This document shows, one piece after another, positions 33,722-45,097 of a stretch of 64,000 bases of DNA. The notes beneath the pieces are model-generated. The model was not told the DNA's origin, did not search any database, and saw only the letters and a program-made list of their open reading frames with translations. Within the stretch, counting starts at the first letter, position 1, and the number at the start of each line of letters is the position of its first letter. Position numbers and translations under genes: made by a program. This stretch comes from Tomocerus qinae (Eukaryota > Arthropoda > Collembola > Entomobryomorpha > Tomoceridae): assembly GCA_020055645.1 (NCBI GenBank), contig CM034546.1:132019875-132083874 (forward strand), in the 5' to 3' direction.

Positions 33722-35286
33722 ATTGTCCAGAATGATTTGTAGGAATAAGAGAGAAGTGTGTCTCTCACAAACAAAGAAAATATTCATCCTGAATTTTATG
33801 GGCATGCATCCTTTCAGAGATATAACCTGCTCTTTAGTATACCATTCAGGATGTCTTAAAGGAATCGCAACAATATCTCGAGATACATCTCAGAAATATT
33901 TACAGCCAACCACATACCAAATTGAATTATAAAAAATATCATGAATGACATAAAAACGGGTATTGCGACCAGAAGCCACTCTCCCTTAGGCCAAACAATA
34001 ATTGTAACATAGATATAGAATACAACAGCAGCAGTCATGGTGAAAAGAACGCCCGGTAATAAAAATTTACAGAAAGCGATATTAATAATGGAAAACAATA
34101 CTCTGAATTCTTTGTAGAACGAGATAACATTTCTCACGTAGTCTTCGGCTTCTTGTCGAGTTTTTAATTTTCTCGTCTTAATGATTATTTCCCTAAAACA
34201 AACAGAAAATATTACAAGTCAAATCGACATTTTCTAATAAATGCCATGTCACTAAAACACCATACTGAGTCAAACGAGTACAATTTACACATCATCCTGT
34301 GTGAATTAAAAGAACCGGATTTCAGCCTTAACATTAATACTAAGGATTTGCAGCTTTAAAATGAATATTGGGGATTATTTGTTAGTTCATCTTGCGTAAC
34401 CTCATCTTTCCTTTGAAAGCCTAGTAGCAGGATGATTTTAATCAAAATACGTGATATTTTTATGAAATTTTATGAGAAAATTGGTACATTTTTTACCTTC
34501 TGTGTTTGAGTATTCGTATAACGAAAGGTCCGAAGACACACGTTGTGATCGCGTACATTGTAACAGTGAACCAAGTGTAAAGGAGTGAAAAACAAATGAG
34601 TACTAATTTGTAGAAAGGTAGTAGTACGATTGATAAGTTCATATCGATTCCCATATGCCTGAAGATAAACAATTCTTCAAAGTGTACAAATTCAGGAATG
34701 AAAAACAACAATACTATGCTAATTAGTGTTGAGCACAGGAAAGTTCCAGCCATCAGGACAGTCATCAATCCTATCCAGTCGGTAGAGATGGATCGACGTT
34801 TATCTGCAGTTAAAAATGTTTTATTTGAATTAAAAGTATTTCTACTGAAAATAATTGCGTTAATTATACATGATACTTACACTTATTGTTGTAAATAAGT
34901 AACTGGGTAATGAGTTGGGTATATTCATTTTTGTACAGGGTAGTATTTATTTGACACACCAGTGTCAATGGAAATGTCAAGAGATAGGCTAATTGTGCAA
35001 CCCTTCCTTCCACAGATACGACAATATTTTCGTTGGATACTGACACAATAAATGATATCCACTCAAAGAGACGTAAACAAATCGCAATAATCAGGAAAAC
35101 ATAAAAACGAAACTTTAGCTTTGAAGAGAGTTCAGAAAATTTCCTTGCAGCTAAATTCCAACTAAATGGAAGAGTTTTCAAAGTGTAGCCAATGTCAAAT
35201 ATTTTTGAGAGGACTTGAATGCTAATTTCGTTGGACGTGTTGGACATCAGATTATTGATGTAAATTCGTATTGCTGCTGGGGTCAT
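33722..35286 (-). pseudogene. Gustatory-receptor-like 7TM gene, copy 1, frameshifted in exon 3
   Basis: Three exons on the minus strand: 35286-34882, 34803-34497 and 34192 to about 33722, introns in phases 1 and 2, the same architecture as the intact copy at 39717-41123. The protein is multi-membrane (FYVFLIIAICLRLFEWISF, LAYLLTFPLTLVCQI, FLCSTLISIVLLFF, FSLLYTWFTVTMYAI, and others). Compared with copy 2, exon 3 has two extra bases in the stretch 33878-33893, and the frame stops at 33856. The homologous C-terminal coding sequence (PEWYTKEQV region and last membrane segment) persists downstream in another frame. Recent pseudogene, or an assembly error. Arthropod gustatory receptors are ligand-gated cation channels in chemosensory neurons. 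Confidence 0.8.
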
Positions 35287-35472
35287 TTTTTAAAATTTTT
35301 TATTCTGGGTTGAGATATTTACAAGGATAACAAAGAAAAGTGATGAAAGTAGTGGTTATCTAGGCTACTATAACTATTTTTCACAACAGGTCATGTAGGC
35401 AACTGAAAGATCGACAAGCGATGCTACGTTTAATATAACATTAGTCTAAGTGCTTTTATTTATATTATTTGC
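35287..35472. other. Receptor promoter region, copy 1
   Basis: Similar to 41124-41278 upstream of copy 2 (AACTGAAAGAT...ACAAGC...TCTACGGTTAATATA). No clear TATA box was recognised. Confidence 0.4.
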
Positions 35473-35760
35473 ATTGGCATTGCCTAAGTGCAGAACAAAA
35501 TGTTCAAACTGTTTTTGTTGAAACGCTTTAGCCTAGCTTAGTAATAGTGAATATATATTTACACAAAAAGGGTAACCAACCTATTTATGAATATTATAAT
35601 CGCTCTCAAAGTCCAATTCTCCCCCATCTAAACCATGTGGAGAAATATATTTAGATTGTGCACAGGTGAACAACGAACCTAAATATATTGCGTTAACTTT
35701 AATTTTGTTTTGGCATTGGCAGGTTAGTACTATTAATGTCTGGTAATGAAATATATAAAG
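35473..35760. repeat. Chemoreceptor 5'-flank repeat, copy 2 (unoccupied Polinton site)
   Basis: GCATTGGCATTGCCTAAGTG, then an intact AATGTT at 35499-35504 followed by CAAACTGTTTTTGTTG. This is the uninterrupted counterpart of the Polinton insertion site, where the same words are separated by 15.4 kb. Confidence 0.85.
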
Positions 35761-38700
35761 CAGTATACAAGTAAGTATCAATAATCAGCAAAAGTGTATA
35801 AGCTAGACTAAACTAGCATTAGCATAATATTGTATTACTTTGTGGTATGTAAATGTATGTATGGTATGTAGGTAAATAGATATTAAACTTATAAAAGACT
35901 ATGTTGAAAGTTCGCAAAATGACATTATAAATATTTTAAAGGGGGCTTCATTATAAATGAGTCTTTCGACGAATGAAATTTTAACTATTGGTCATTTCAT
36001 TTGAAATAGCATTTGAGTAAGGTTAACTTTGCCTCTGAATATTGCCGGCCATAGCGTAAGGAAATAAAGTGAAAAACAAATATAATGTTCTGCTAGTAGG
36101 GAATAAGTTAACTTCTACCAAATCTCGATAGATTCAAGTCTCTACTTACTTGACAGTGAGTCATTATATCCTTCCTGATGGAGTATCCTTTGGAATTTGG
36201 AATACAAAGTAAAACTACAAAAACGATAAGTATGGATATGGGTTATATGGATGACTTAAGTAAAGTAAGGAATAGGAATGTTATCCACCTTTGCAAATAC
36301 AATTATAGCTATGTTTGTGTTTTCGCAATTTATTTATGTATAGCTATTTCTAATTTCCATTTTCATTACGTAGAAGTAATAGAATTAACTGACAAGACAT
36401 GTCGAAATAATCAGCTATTGCTTTTTACTGAGAAATGTCTATTACAAAATCTGACAACTTTGGCGTCTTTTGTCTAAATTTTACGTTTATGTAGAGTAAA
36501 GATTATAAACCAATACATTTAACATTATATATAGACTTGAAAGCTACAAGACTGGTATAAGAAATACAATCGACAACTGGCATAGCTAGAGGTTCTCCAT
36601 ATCTAAATCATGTGGAGAAATGTAATGTATTTAGGTTGCTCATAGGTGAACAACGAATCTAAAAATCCGCTTACTTTAATTTTGTTTTGGCAGGTTAATA
36701 CTAGTAATGTCTGGTAGCAGCATACATATAAGTACCAATAATGGGCAAAAGATTATAAGCTAGGCTAAACTAACATTAGCCAAATATTGTATTACTTTTG
36801 CTATGTAAATTTGTATGTATGGTATGTTTTGTAAGTAAATAGATATACAACATACAACTTATAAAATATGTTGAAAGCTCACAAAATGACATTATAAATA
36901 TTTTAAAGGGAGCTTCATTATAAATGGGTCTTTCGACGAATGAAACGATGACTAATATTGGTCATTTTATTTGAAGTAGCATTTGGGTAAAGTTAACTAT
37001 TGTCTCTGACTATGGCCGGACACAGCGTAGGAAAATAAAGTATACAACAAATCTAATATCCTAGTAGATATTAGGGAGTAAGTTAACTTAAGTTTCGACA
37101 TGTCTTGTCAGTTTATTCTATGTAATGAAAATGGAATGTAGAAATGGCTACATAAATGCATTGCGAAAACACAAACATAGCTATACTGCAGAGGTGAATT
37201 CAATCCCTATTCCATACTTTAGCCATCCCTATAACTCATATACGTACTTATCATTTTTGTAGTTTTGCTTTGTACATCCCAAAGGATACTCCATCAGAAA
37301 TAGAATGATTTAATGTCAAGTAAGTAGAGGCTCTAATCTATTGAGATTTGGTAGGGATGAGTACGGATATCGCTTTACTGAGAAAACTGAGAAATGCCTA
37401 ATGTAAAAGCTGACACCTTTGGCGTCCTGTGTACCCTACACAACTGAGCATAACTTTTAATTTAGTTGAAGTTGATTTAATTTAATAGTCTAATTCAATA
37501 GTTTAATTCAATTAATGATAGTCTGGCAGCATGCTTTTCTGATTCGCAGTTCAATAACAAGTCAATAACAAACATATAGGAACTTCAATATATAAGTTAA
37601 TACATTTTACATTTAGAATTGAAAGTTTCAAGACTGGTATAAGAAATACAATCGACAACTGGCAGAGCTAGATGTATAGTACCTGTTTAATTTTGAATGT
37701 AGTGAGGTACATTTGCTACCTACTTAAATACAGACAGGAGAAAAGAAATATTGATGATATCCTATTGGGTATACAGTATTTTACTTACCAGGACATAATA
37801 TAATGGCTAGTAAAATGACCTGTCTGTTTTCCATTCCTATCCTAATACTTTCCGACTCTTTACGTACGGCGTATATTTGTGAACATTAAATAATTTCAAC
37901 ATTGAAATTTAGTAAAATCCCTTATGCAAAGTTTTCAACGTCAGTATAGAGGCATAGCATAATATAGCTTTTTGCATAGCATAGCATAACTTTATTTATT
38001 ATTATTATGGTAAAATCTCACAACTAGAAGTAACACTTTAAATTCCCTACTATCCTAATAGATTGTGTAGGTACTCAAATAAAATTGTGCAGGTCAATAA
38101 TAATTAACGGGAGATGCTTTAAAAAATCGAGCAATAATTATGAGTACATTTCTAATAAGATCGGCACTATTTCGCTATTTCTCTATTCGTGACTTATACT
38201 GCTAGTTATATCGAAAGTCAAAGTCACACCTTAAACTTCCCGATCATGATCTTGACAAGGAGTAGATTTTCATGTATAACCAAGGTTTTGACTATAAAAT
38301 ACCACTACTAGGAAAGTGACCATTTTCAACCCGAAAATGTGCTATCAAAATGGAGTGTGATACTGTGGGAAATAATGCGAAAAAAAATAAAACTTCGCAA
38401 GATATTTTTTTGCTTGAATTTCTAACCAGGGTTTCGGGATTTCCCATCTCTTAATGGTCATCTGGCGAAAGTGACTGAAGTCTATGGATTGCCGGTAAAT
38501 AAAAAGGTGCTATGAGAAGTCATAATTTTCAGCTATAAATTGCTGTATGTAGTTTACTACATTTAGAAAGAATTTTTAAACAGTAATCTAGTTGACAAGA
38601 ACATCCTACTTAAATTTACTCCAATTTTAGACAAAATAGCACCAATTAAATTGAATTTTACCAATGCTATTTTGGGGTCCATGTGCTATTTATTTATGCA

Positions 38701-39716
38701 TTATAGACAAAATGTCCATTTCTTTCATTTTTTACCATTAAATGATTTTAACATTTAAATTTACACTCCCTTATGCAAATTATTTTACGTCAGTATAGTA
38801 GTATTTTAAAATCTCACAACTAGCAGTAACACTTTAAATTCCATATTATCATATCATAATAGATTGTAAAGGTGCTCAAATAAAAATTTTGCGAGCAATA
38901 ATTGGCAAAGTGAAATTGAACAATAAGTATGAGTACGTTTCAAGATCGGCACTGTTTTGCTATTTATCAATAAATACAATTCGTTCTCCTAGTCCAGGTC
39001 TATATGTCTAAGCTTGTGAAGAAATGTATTTAAGTTGTCCATAGGTGAACGACAAATTTAAATGTATTCCTTTAACTTTTATTTTGACATGTTTTGGTAT
39101 ATTTACCTTCAAGTATATGTCGTGTTTGACTTGCAAAACATGTTGACAGTTCACAAAATTATATTAAATTATTTAAAGAGAGCTTTGTTGTAAAAGAGTC
39201 TTTCGATGAGTATAATGATAGCTATTAGATAAAGCTAACTATTGTCTCTGAATTAATGTATCTCAAACCGTTGGAAAGTTATTACAAGAACAAACAAATA
39301 TCGTGAACACAGGCAGACAGATAGAACATTCCTATAAAGTTGCATACACAACTAAATAAATGCAGATGTTTGAAAAACATAATAAGATGTAATTACAAAC
39401 GTTTAAATAATCTCTGTTGATGTTACAAATGAATTAAATATTTCAAAATACCAAATGCTTTATTTGAGTTCATTATTCGTTTGAATTTATTGCTAAGTGT
39501 GTTTGATTGCTTAGTACAAGTAACATGAATCTATTACATATAAGTTGTACATCATTTATATTTACATTATATTTACTGCACTAATTTCTTGGAAACTGAA
39601 AGCGAAGTGTATCATCCATAAAAGAGTATGCTCTCTATGGTGCATAATATCTAGATCTAATAGGCACATAACTGATTGTTTTCGTTTCATACTCAAAATT
39701 ACAGTGAGCCTACATT
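35761..39716. repeat. Segmental duplication and nested repeats between receptor genes, no gene
   Basis: Blocks of the kind 'GTGGAGAAATGTATTTAGG...GGTGAACAACGAATCT' recur near 33000, 35636, 36605, 39010 and 56890. The stretch at about 36112-36408 returns as an inverted copy at about 37090-37370, and an additional copy lies at about 59067-59350. The stretch 37725-38240 returns at about 61857-62160. The frame at 36178-36477 lies in the inverted repeat and is probably not a gene. Confidence 0.65.
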
Positions 39717-41123
39717 CTAAAATGTCAATAAAAGTGAACACACATTGTCGAGAATTATTCGCAGGAATAAGAGAGAAGTGTGTCTCTCACAAACGAAGAA
39801 AATATTCATCCTAAATTTTATGGGCATGCATCCTTTCAGAGAAATAACCTGCTCTTTAGTATACCATTCAGGATGTGTTAAAGGAATTGCAACGATATCT
39901 CTGCTTGTCTCGGAAATAGTGACTGCAATCCACATACCAAATCGAATTATGAAAAATATCATGAATGTCATAAAAATGGGTATCGCGGCTAGAAGCCACT
40001 CTCCCTTAGGCCAAACAATAATTGTCGCATAGATAAAGAATATTACAAGAGCCGTCATAGCGAACAAAACGCCGGGCAATAATAATTTACAAAGAACAAT
40101 ATCAAAAATTGAAAATAATACTCTAAATTCTTTGTAGAACGAAACAGAACTTTTGATATAGGTTTCTGCTTCCTGACGAGTATTTAATTGTTTCATTGAG
40201 ACGGTAGTCCTCCTAAAAAAATTTTCGAAAGTATTACTTATTTTGTAATGAATAAACTTTGCAATACAGCAATTTACATGTCATAATTATTAAAATCTGT
40301 ACACGTTTGAAGCTTTAGAAACGAATAAATAAGTACTGTTACCTTTTGTTCTTAAGTATCTGTACTAATAGAAGTCCAAAGATACAAATTGTAATTGCAT
40401 ACATGGTGACATTGAACCAATTATGAAGTAGTGCAAGACAAAATATTGTAATTTTGTAACAAAAGGATAGTAAAATAAATATTAATGAATCGGTATTGAA
40501 TCCAAAATGCTTAAATATGCACAATTCCTCCAAGTGCACAAAATCAGGCATTAAAATCAAAAATGGTAGGGTAATTATTGTTGAACTAAAGAAAACACCA
40601 GCCATTAGCACACAAATCAATCCAGTCCAGTCAAATTTTGAGGTGGATAAACGTTTATCTACAATTCAAAAAAAAATTAAAAACATTTCCACCAAGATTA
40701 ATAATCATAATTTTACTTACACTTGTTGATGTAAACTTGAAATTGGGTGATGAATTGGGCAAATTCATTTTTGTAGAAGACAGTGTTTAATTGACAAACT
40801 AGAGCCAAGGGAAATGTCAAGAGATAGGCAATTTGTATAATTCTTCCTTCCACAGATACGATTACATTTTCGTTTGATATTGACACAACAAAGGATATCC
40901 ACTCAAAGAGACGTAAACAAATCGCAATAATCAAGAAAACATAAAAACGAAATTTTTGCTTTGAAGAGAGTTCAACAAATTTCCTTTCGGCAGAACTCCA
41001 TCTAAATGGAAGAATTTTCAAAGTGTAGCTAATGTCCAATATTTTTGAGAGGACTAGAATGCTAATATCGTTGGACATATTGGATATCAGATTATTGATG
41101 TAAATTCGTATTGCTGGGGTCAT
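39717..41123 (-). CDS. Gustatory-receptor-like 7TM chemoreceptor, copy 2, intact
   Basis: Exons on the minus strand 41123-40721, 40658-40343, 40212-39717. GT-AG borders, phase 1 then phase 2, 1215 nt, 404 residues, the usual length of an arthropod gustatory receptor. Membrane segments include FYVFLIIAICLRLFEWISFV, IAYLLTFPLALVCQL, FFSSTIITLPFLILM, FCLALLHNWFNVTMYAI, GVLFAMTALVIFFIYATII and WLLAAIPIFMTFMIFFII. The C-terminal part has PEWYTKEQV and a last hydrophobic segment ending SLLLTF in the place of the insect TYxxxxxQF signature. It is plasma-membrane, probably sensory. The family call rests on topology, length and intron layout rather than a signature motif; a divergent odorant-receptor-like gene cannot be excluded. 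Confidence 0.75.
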
Positions 41124-41278
41124 TTTATATACCGGGTTGAGATTATTACAGGGATACCAAAGAAAAGTGAACCTACGCTACTATAACTATTTTCACAAGT
41201 CATGAAGGCAACTGAAAGATTGACAAGCTATTCTACGGTTAATATAGTATTAGTCTAAATGCTTTCATTTAATTTGCA

Positions 41279-41303
41279 TTGGCGAAGTGCAGAAGAAAAT
41301 GTT
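41279..41303. repeat. Left flank of Polinton with target duplication AATGTT
   Basis: AATGTT at 41298-41303 abuts the Polinton terminus, and the same six bases follow the right terminus at 56742-56747. The flank GAAGTGCAGAAGAAAATGTT is the left half of the receptor-flank repeat. Confidence 0.92.
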
Positions 41304-41502
41304 AGTAGTAAGGGAGGGGGGGGGGAAGAGCCCTAACATGGAAAGGTATGCCCCTACTCCTTATACATGGATAGGTATATGTACTAAGGCCCACATGTAT
41401 TTTCCCTATGTACTCCGGCCCACATGCATTTTTCCCTATGTACTCAGGCCCAACATGCATTCTCCCTATGTTCTTAACCTCACATGTAAATCCCTATGTT
41501 CT
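41304..41502 (+). repeat. Left terminal inverted repeat with 30-bp internal repeats
   Basis: Matches the reverse complement of about 56545-56741. The only difference I see is the length of the G-run near the tip (10 versus 8). It is made mostly of units like ACTCCGGCCCACATGCAT...TTCCCTATGT, about 30 bp each, four to five copies on this side. Confidence 0.92.
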
Positions 41503-41956
41503 CAGACACGATTACTTATAATTAATTTATAAATATTAATTATAATTTACTAATTATGTGGAAAAGGCACACATAATTAAAATAATTAAGTAACTACCAT
41601 GCATGATCCCTGGTCATTTGAGAAAAGGCGACAGCCTGCCCCCTCAAAATCATGATCAGACATCATGTATGGTAATTACTTAATTATGTAAAATACATTT
41701 TAATTATACTCAAACACAAAATTATCTATATACTCAAACATGTATACTCAACAAAAATTATTTCACCAAAAATCAGATGTAGTTGCAACTTTTTGGTGGA
41801 GACACCAGGAATCGAATACATATTTCCCGTAACAGTGTCTCTCACGTTATTAAGGTTGCTACTACACCTGATTTACTATTGTACAAAACAAAGTAGTATT
41901 TATTACACATCCAAAAATAACTGACTCAGTTCACTTTGGGACTTCACGCTCTCAAC
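41503..41956. other. Left subterminal region with two hairpins
   Basis: Hairpin 1, about 41586-41690: AATTAAGTAACTACCATGCA pairs with TGTATGGTAATTACTTAATT, with inner pairing CATTTGAG / CTCAAAAT. Hairpin 2, about 41778-41868: GTAGTTGCAAC pairs with GTTGCTACTAC, and GGAGACAC with GTGTCTCT. On the minus strand the loop holds TTCGATTCC, a perfect tRNA B-box core, yet no cloverleaf forms. ACTCAGTTCACTT near 41922 may be the initiator of the next gene. Confidence 0.5.
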
Positions 41957-42685
41957 ATGGATAGCTTTTACCATACAGTAATGAGTGATGCATCTGGTGA
42001 TTTTTTCCCTGACAATACGATATCAGATTTTAAGAATCATCTACATACTCCCATCGAATTGGAAGATGATTTATACGAAGTGGCTATAACAAAATATTCA
42101 TACATTTATAGTGCACCATCTATCCCGAAAGATTATGTATTATACTCCTGTTTACATAAAACATTCAAGAAGGAAGTGAAGACGCGTATTCGTATCGACA
42201 ATATTAAGGACTTGATGATTGAATTAAATCAGTATGACGCAATAAAATTTAATGAAAAAGATGGACAAATTTATGAATTAGAACTAGATTGGGGGACCTA
42301 TTCGTGTATCAAATTAGATTCAAGAATAGAAGTTTTAATTGGAGGTCCAGTGATAGAAAAAGGAACCAGGAATCTCAAAACAATTTCTATAACGACATTT
42401 CCACCATATTTTGAAACAGGACTAACACGAATACATGTCTATTCAAACATTGTGAAGTCACAGTATGTAGGAGATATTTTGGCGCCATTAATGTTGATTG
42501 AAAACTATGAAGGTAATGAGAGACAACCTAGTACTAAAGCAATTGACAATCCTACATATATTGGATTGTCAAGTTCCTATATTGACAAAATTCATATGTA
42601 CATCAAGTCCGAATCTGGTGAAAATCTACCTTTTACATTTGGTAATTTTTGTGCCCAACTACATTTTCGTCGAAAAAGATACTAA
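41957..42685 (+). CDS. Minor capsid protein (penton-like, single jelly-roll)
   Basis: 242 residues from ATG 41957. The N-terminal motif (SDASGDFFPDNTISDFKNHL ... LYEVAI) matches what I know of the Polinton minor capsid family, where FPxNTxSxF and LxxxWEVAL recur. The remainder alternates beta-type segments, in keeping with a jelly roll. In capsids of this lineage this protein forms the vertex pentons. It is the first gene inside the left repeat, directly before the major capsid gene on the same strand. No interruption. Confidence 0.75.
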   Translation: MDSFYHTVMSDASGDFFPDNTISDFKNHLHTPIELEDDLYEVAITKYSYIYSAPSIPKDYVLYSCLHKTFKKEVKTRIRIDNIKDLMIELNQYDAIKFNEKDGQIYELELDWGTYSCIKLDSRIEVLIGGPVIEKGTRNLKTISITTFPPYFETGLTRIHVYSNIVKSQYVGDILAPLMLIENYEGNERQPSTKAIDNPTYIGLSSSYIDKIHMYIKSESGENLPFTFGNFCAQLHFRRKRY

Positions 42686-42748
42686 AATTAATCATTTTAT
42701 AAATTATCTTCAGTGTCCATTTAGACTTTGACTAATACACATCTCAAA

Positions 42749-44581
42749 ATGTATTCACACAGTGATAATCCAAATTATTATTTTGATTATGTGCACCCTC
42801 AAATTGGAAGTGGCTTAGTATATTATAGACCATCATTTCTACGTCAACGTGGATCTGGATTAGGTGGAATCTTTGGTTCCTTTTTTCGACGTTTAATACC
42901 ATTTGCTAGAAACTATATTCTTCCAGCAACAAAAAAGTATGTATTACCTCACGCAACAAATGTAATAAAAAACGTTGCTACTGATACTATTAATGGACAC
43001 AATATCGGAGAGAGTATAAAAACTCATGGAAAACAAGCAGCTAAAAATACATTTAATAACATAAGACATGATATTTTGAATCAATCGGGCAGTGGACGTT
43101 CAAGGAAGAGGAAGTCAAGAAAATCGTCTCTCTCAATAACAAGTGGACAGTCAAAGAAGAGGAAGTCAAGAAAATTATCTTTCTCAATCCCAACTAAAGC
43201 AAGAAAAATAAAAAACGAAAATATAATCAAGCCAGGTTATCAATATTTTGAAAAAATGCCACGTCAATCTTTAAACCAAGCACCTAACTTTATACGTGCT
43301 GAAACTGATATATTTACTGAAAGTGGTTATGACATGACAATTACCCATAGTTACAATGTTGAATACCATTCACAAAAAAATTTAAATGACAGAGGTGCTC
43401 CATTATCGTTTTATATTCCCGGAAATGATATTCATTATACTGATTTTACAGAAGCTAAATTATTGGTTCGATGTAAGATTGTAGATGGAAAACATTCGCC
43501 CCCAATTAAACTCCCAAAAATTACTGACCAAACCAAGTTTGCATATGGTCCAGTTAATAATTTTGGCCATTCAATGTTCTCTTCTATTGTTGTAAAATAC
43601 AAAGACAATGAAGTTACCCACAAGAACCCATATTATCCTTATCGAGCTTATTTAGAACTACTATTATCGTATGGAAAAGAATACAAAAAGACACAAGCTG
43701 AAACACAAATTTACTATCCATTCACTGAAGATAATTCCGGTTGGGTAAAGCGTCAACAAATTGCAGAAGAGTCAAAAGAATTTGAATCAATAATAAGACC
43801 ACATTGTGAAATTTTTATGCAACCTAGATTTTTTGTTCCAGGTGTTGATGTAAGGATTGATATGTATCGATCAAGCGATGAATTTTGTATAAGTTCGATG
43901 GGGACTGAGCATACCAATTACAAACCTCAACTAGAAATCCTCGAGGCAAAATTAATTGTTACCAAACATGCATTATTACCATCTTTGGCTTTGAATCATA
44001 TAAAGACATGGAATGCTGGTCATGATGTTGTCTATCCCCAAAGGGAAAATGAAATGAAAACGTATGCTATACCTAAAGGACAACTACAACATACTAATGA
44101 AACACTTTTATCAGGTCTATTACCCGACAGAATTGTATTGGCATTGGTTCGCAGTGATGCGATAAATGGATCATACAATAAAAACCCATTTGAACTTACT
44201 CATTTCAATTTGTCCAACCTAACTGTCAAGATGAATGGAGAGCAGCATGTTACAAAAGCTATGGATCTTGACTTTGACAACAACCGCTTTGCTCAAGCCT
44301 ACATGGCAATGTTTGAAAATATGGGTATTGCTCACTGTGACACTTGTATTGACATAACTAAAGCAATGTACAAAAAATGCTCATCATTGTTTGTCTATGA
44401 TTTTAAACACGTTCGTGATGCCTTTTCACCTCCACGTCATGGTAATATATCAATAAATTTTCAATTTAAAACTGCACTTGCTGAAAGTATAACAGTCATA
44501 TGTTATGCAGAGTATCAATCAGTTCTATACATCAACAAGGACAAGCAAGTACACAAGAAAGATTACTCTAAAGAGTTTTGA
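42749..44581 (+). CDS. Major capsid protein (double jelly-roll) fused to a core-like N-terminal region
   Basis: 610 residues from ATG 42749. Residues about 180-600 are the double jelly-roll capsid (for example MTITHSYNVEYHSQ, FFVPGVDVRIDMYRSSDEF, ALAESITVICYAEYQSV). Residues 1-175 look like a separate virion protein: an amphipathic Gly-rich segment (GSGLGGIFGSFFRRLIPFA) as in adenovirus pVI/pX-type proteins, and two basic arrays (RKRKSRKSS, KKRKSRKLS). Three QxGSG words at residues 18-22, 33-37 and 112-116 fit the adenain consensus (QXGX then G), and the next gene is an adenain-like protease. Intact. Polinton capsid and core proteins are usually separate, so the fusion is noteworthy. Confidence 0.85.
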   Translation: MYSHSDNPNYYFDYVHPQIGSGLVYYRPSFLRQRGSGLGGIFGSFFRRLIPFARNYILPATKKYVLPHATNVIKNVATDTINGHNIGESIKTHGKQAAKNTFNNIRHDILNQSGSGRSRKRKSRKSSLSITSGQSKKRKSRKLSFSIPTKARKIKNENIIKPGYQYFEKMPRQSLNQAPNFIRAETDIFTESGYDMTITHSYNVEYHSQKNLNDRGAPLSFYIPGNDIHYTDFTEAKLLVRCKIVDGKHSPPIKLPKITDQTKFAYGPVNNFGHSMFSSIVVKYKDNEVTHKNPYYPYRAYLELLLSYGKEYKKTQAETQIYYPFTEDNSGWVKRQQIAEESKEFESIIRPHCEIFMQPRFFVPGVDVRIDMYRSSDEFCISSMGTEHTNYKPQLEILEAKLIVTKHALLPSLALNHIKTWNAGHDVVYPQRENEMKTYAIPKGQLQHTNETLLSGLLPDRIVLALVRSDAINGSYNKNPFELTHFNLSNLTVKMNGEQHVTKAMDLDFDNNRFAQAYMAMFENMGIAHCDTCIDITKAMYKKCSSLFVYDFKHVRDAFSPPRHGNISINFQFKTALAESITVICYAEYQSVLYINKDKQVHKKDYSKEF

Positions 44582-44586
44582 AAAAC

Positions 44587-45011
44587 ATGAATTCTTTAGA
44601 GATTTATGAAATAATGAAAAATATGTTTAAGCGTAAGAAATGTATGTACCGTGTACTAGCATGTGACGAATTGGCCAGTTTAAATATAATTACTTATCCC
44701 GTATGTCTCTGTGTAAATAATCAAACTAAGGATCAACCTGGAGAACATTGGCTTGGAATATACATCCCAAATATAAATGGACCTATGAATTTCTTTGATT
44801 CATTTGGATTAGGAATGGACTTTTATGGCTCATACTTTAACATTTTGCAAAAAAGTTAAAAATGAATGTAGTTGAAAACAAAATTTGTCTTCAAGATATG
44901 CAATCAAATCTCTGTGGTTTGTATGTATTACATTTCCTTTATAAAAGATTATGTGGTTACAATTTAATGTCAATTTATCACGGATTCACTAAAAATATGA
45001 GAAAAAAATGA
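44587..45011 (+). pseudogene. Adenain-like cysteine protease, frameshifted
   Basis: 44587-44859 carries the catalytic histidine (GEHWLGIYI) and acidic residue (NFFDSFG). The catalytic cysteine region (QSNLCGLYVLHFL, with the conserved Gln four residues before Cys) is in another frame, open 44841-45011. The break falls in the A6 run at 44849-44854, the type of site where indels and sequencing errors are common. A perfect -1 heptamer is not present there. The expected role is maturation of capsid and core proteins (Ulp1/adenain family). It starts six bases after the capsid stop. Confidence 0.85.
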
Positions 45012-45097
45012 TATGATTGTACAACGGTTATATTTTTTTAATCGTTCTTTATTTAACAAAATGTAAACATTGAATACAAAATAATAAATTTTTAAAA

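Noticed and set aside
36178..36477. ORF of 99 codons between the receptor genes
   Set aside because: It lies wholly in an arm of the inverted repeat, and the other arm does not keep the reading frame.
41778..41868. tRNA gene on the minus strand
   Set aside because: It has a B-box core and an apparent CCA, but no acceptor or anticodon stems form. Kept only as a finding about a hairpin.
44848..44856. Programmed frameshift in the protease A6 run
   Set aside because: Codon phasing (CAA AAA AGT) does not give an X XXY YYZ heptamer. A plain indel or sequencing error in the run is more likely, though polymerase slippage cannot be excluded.
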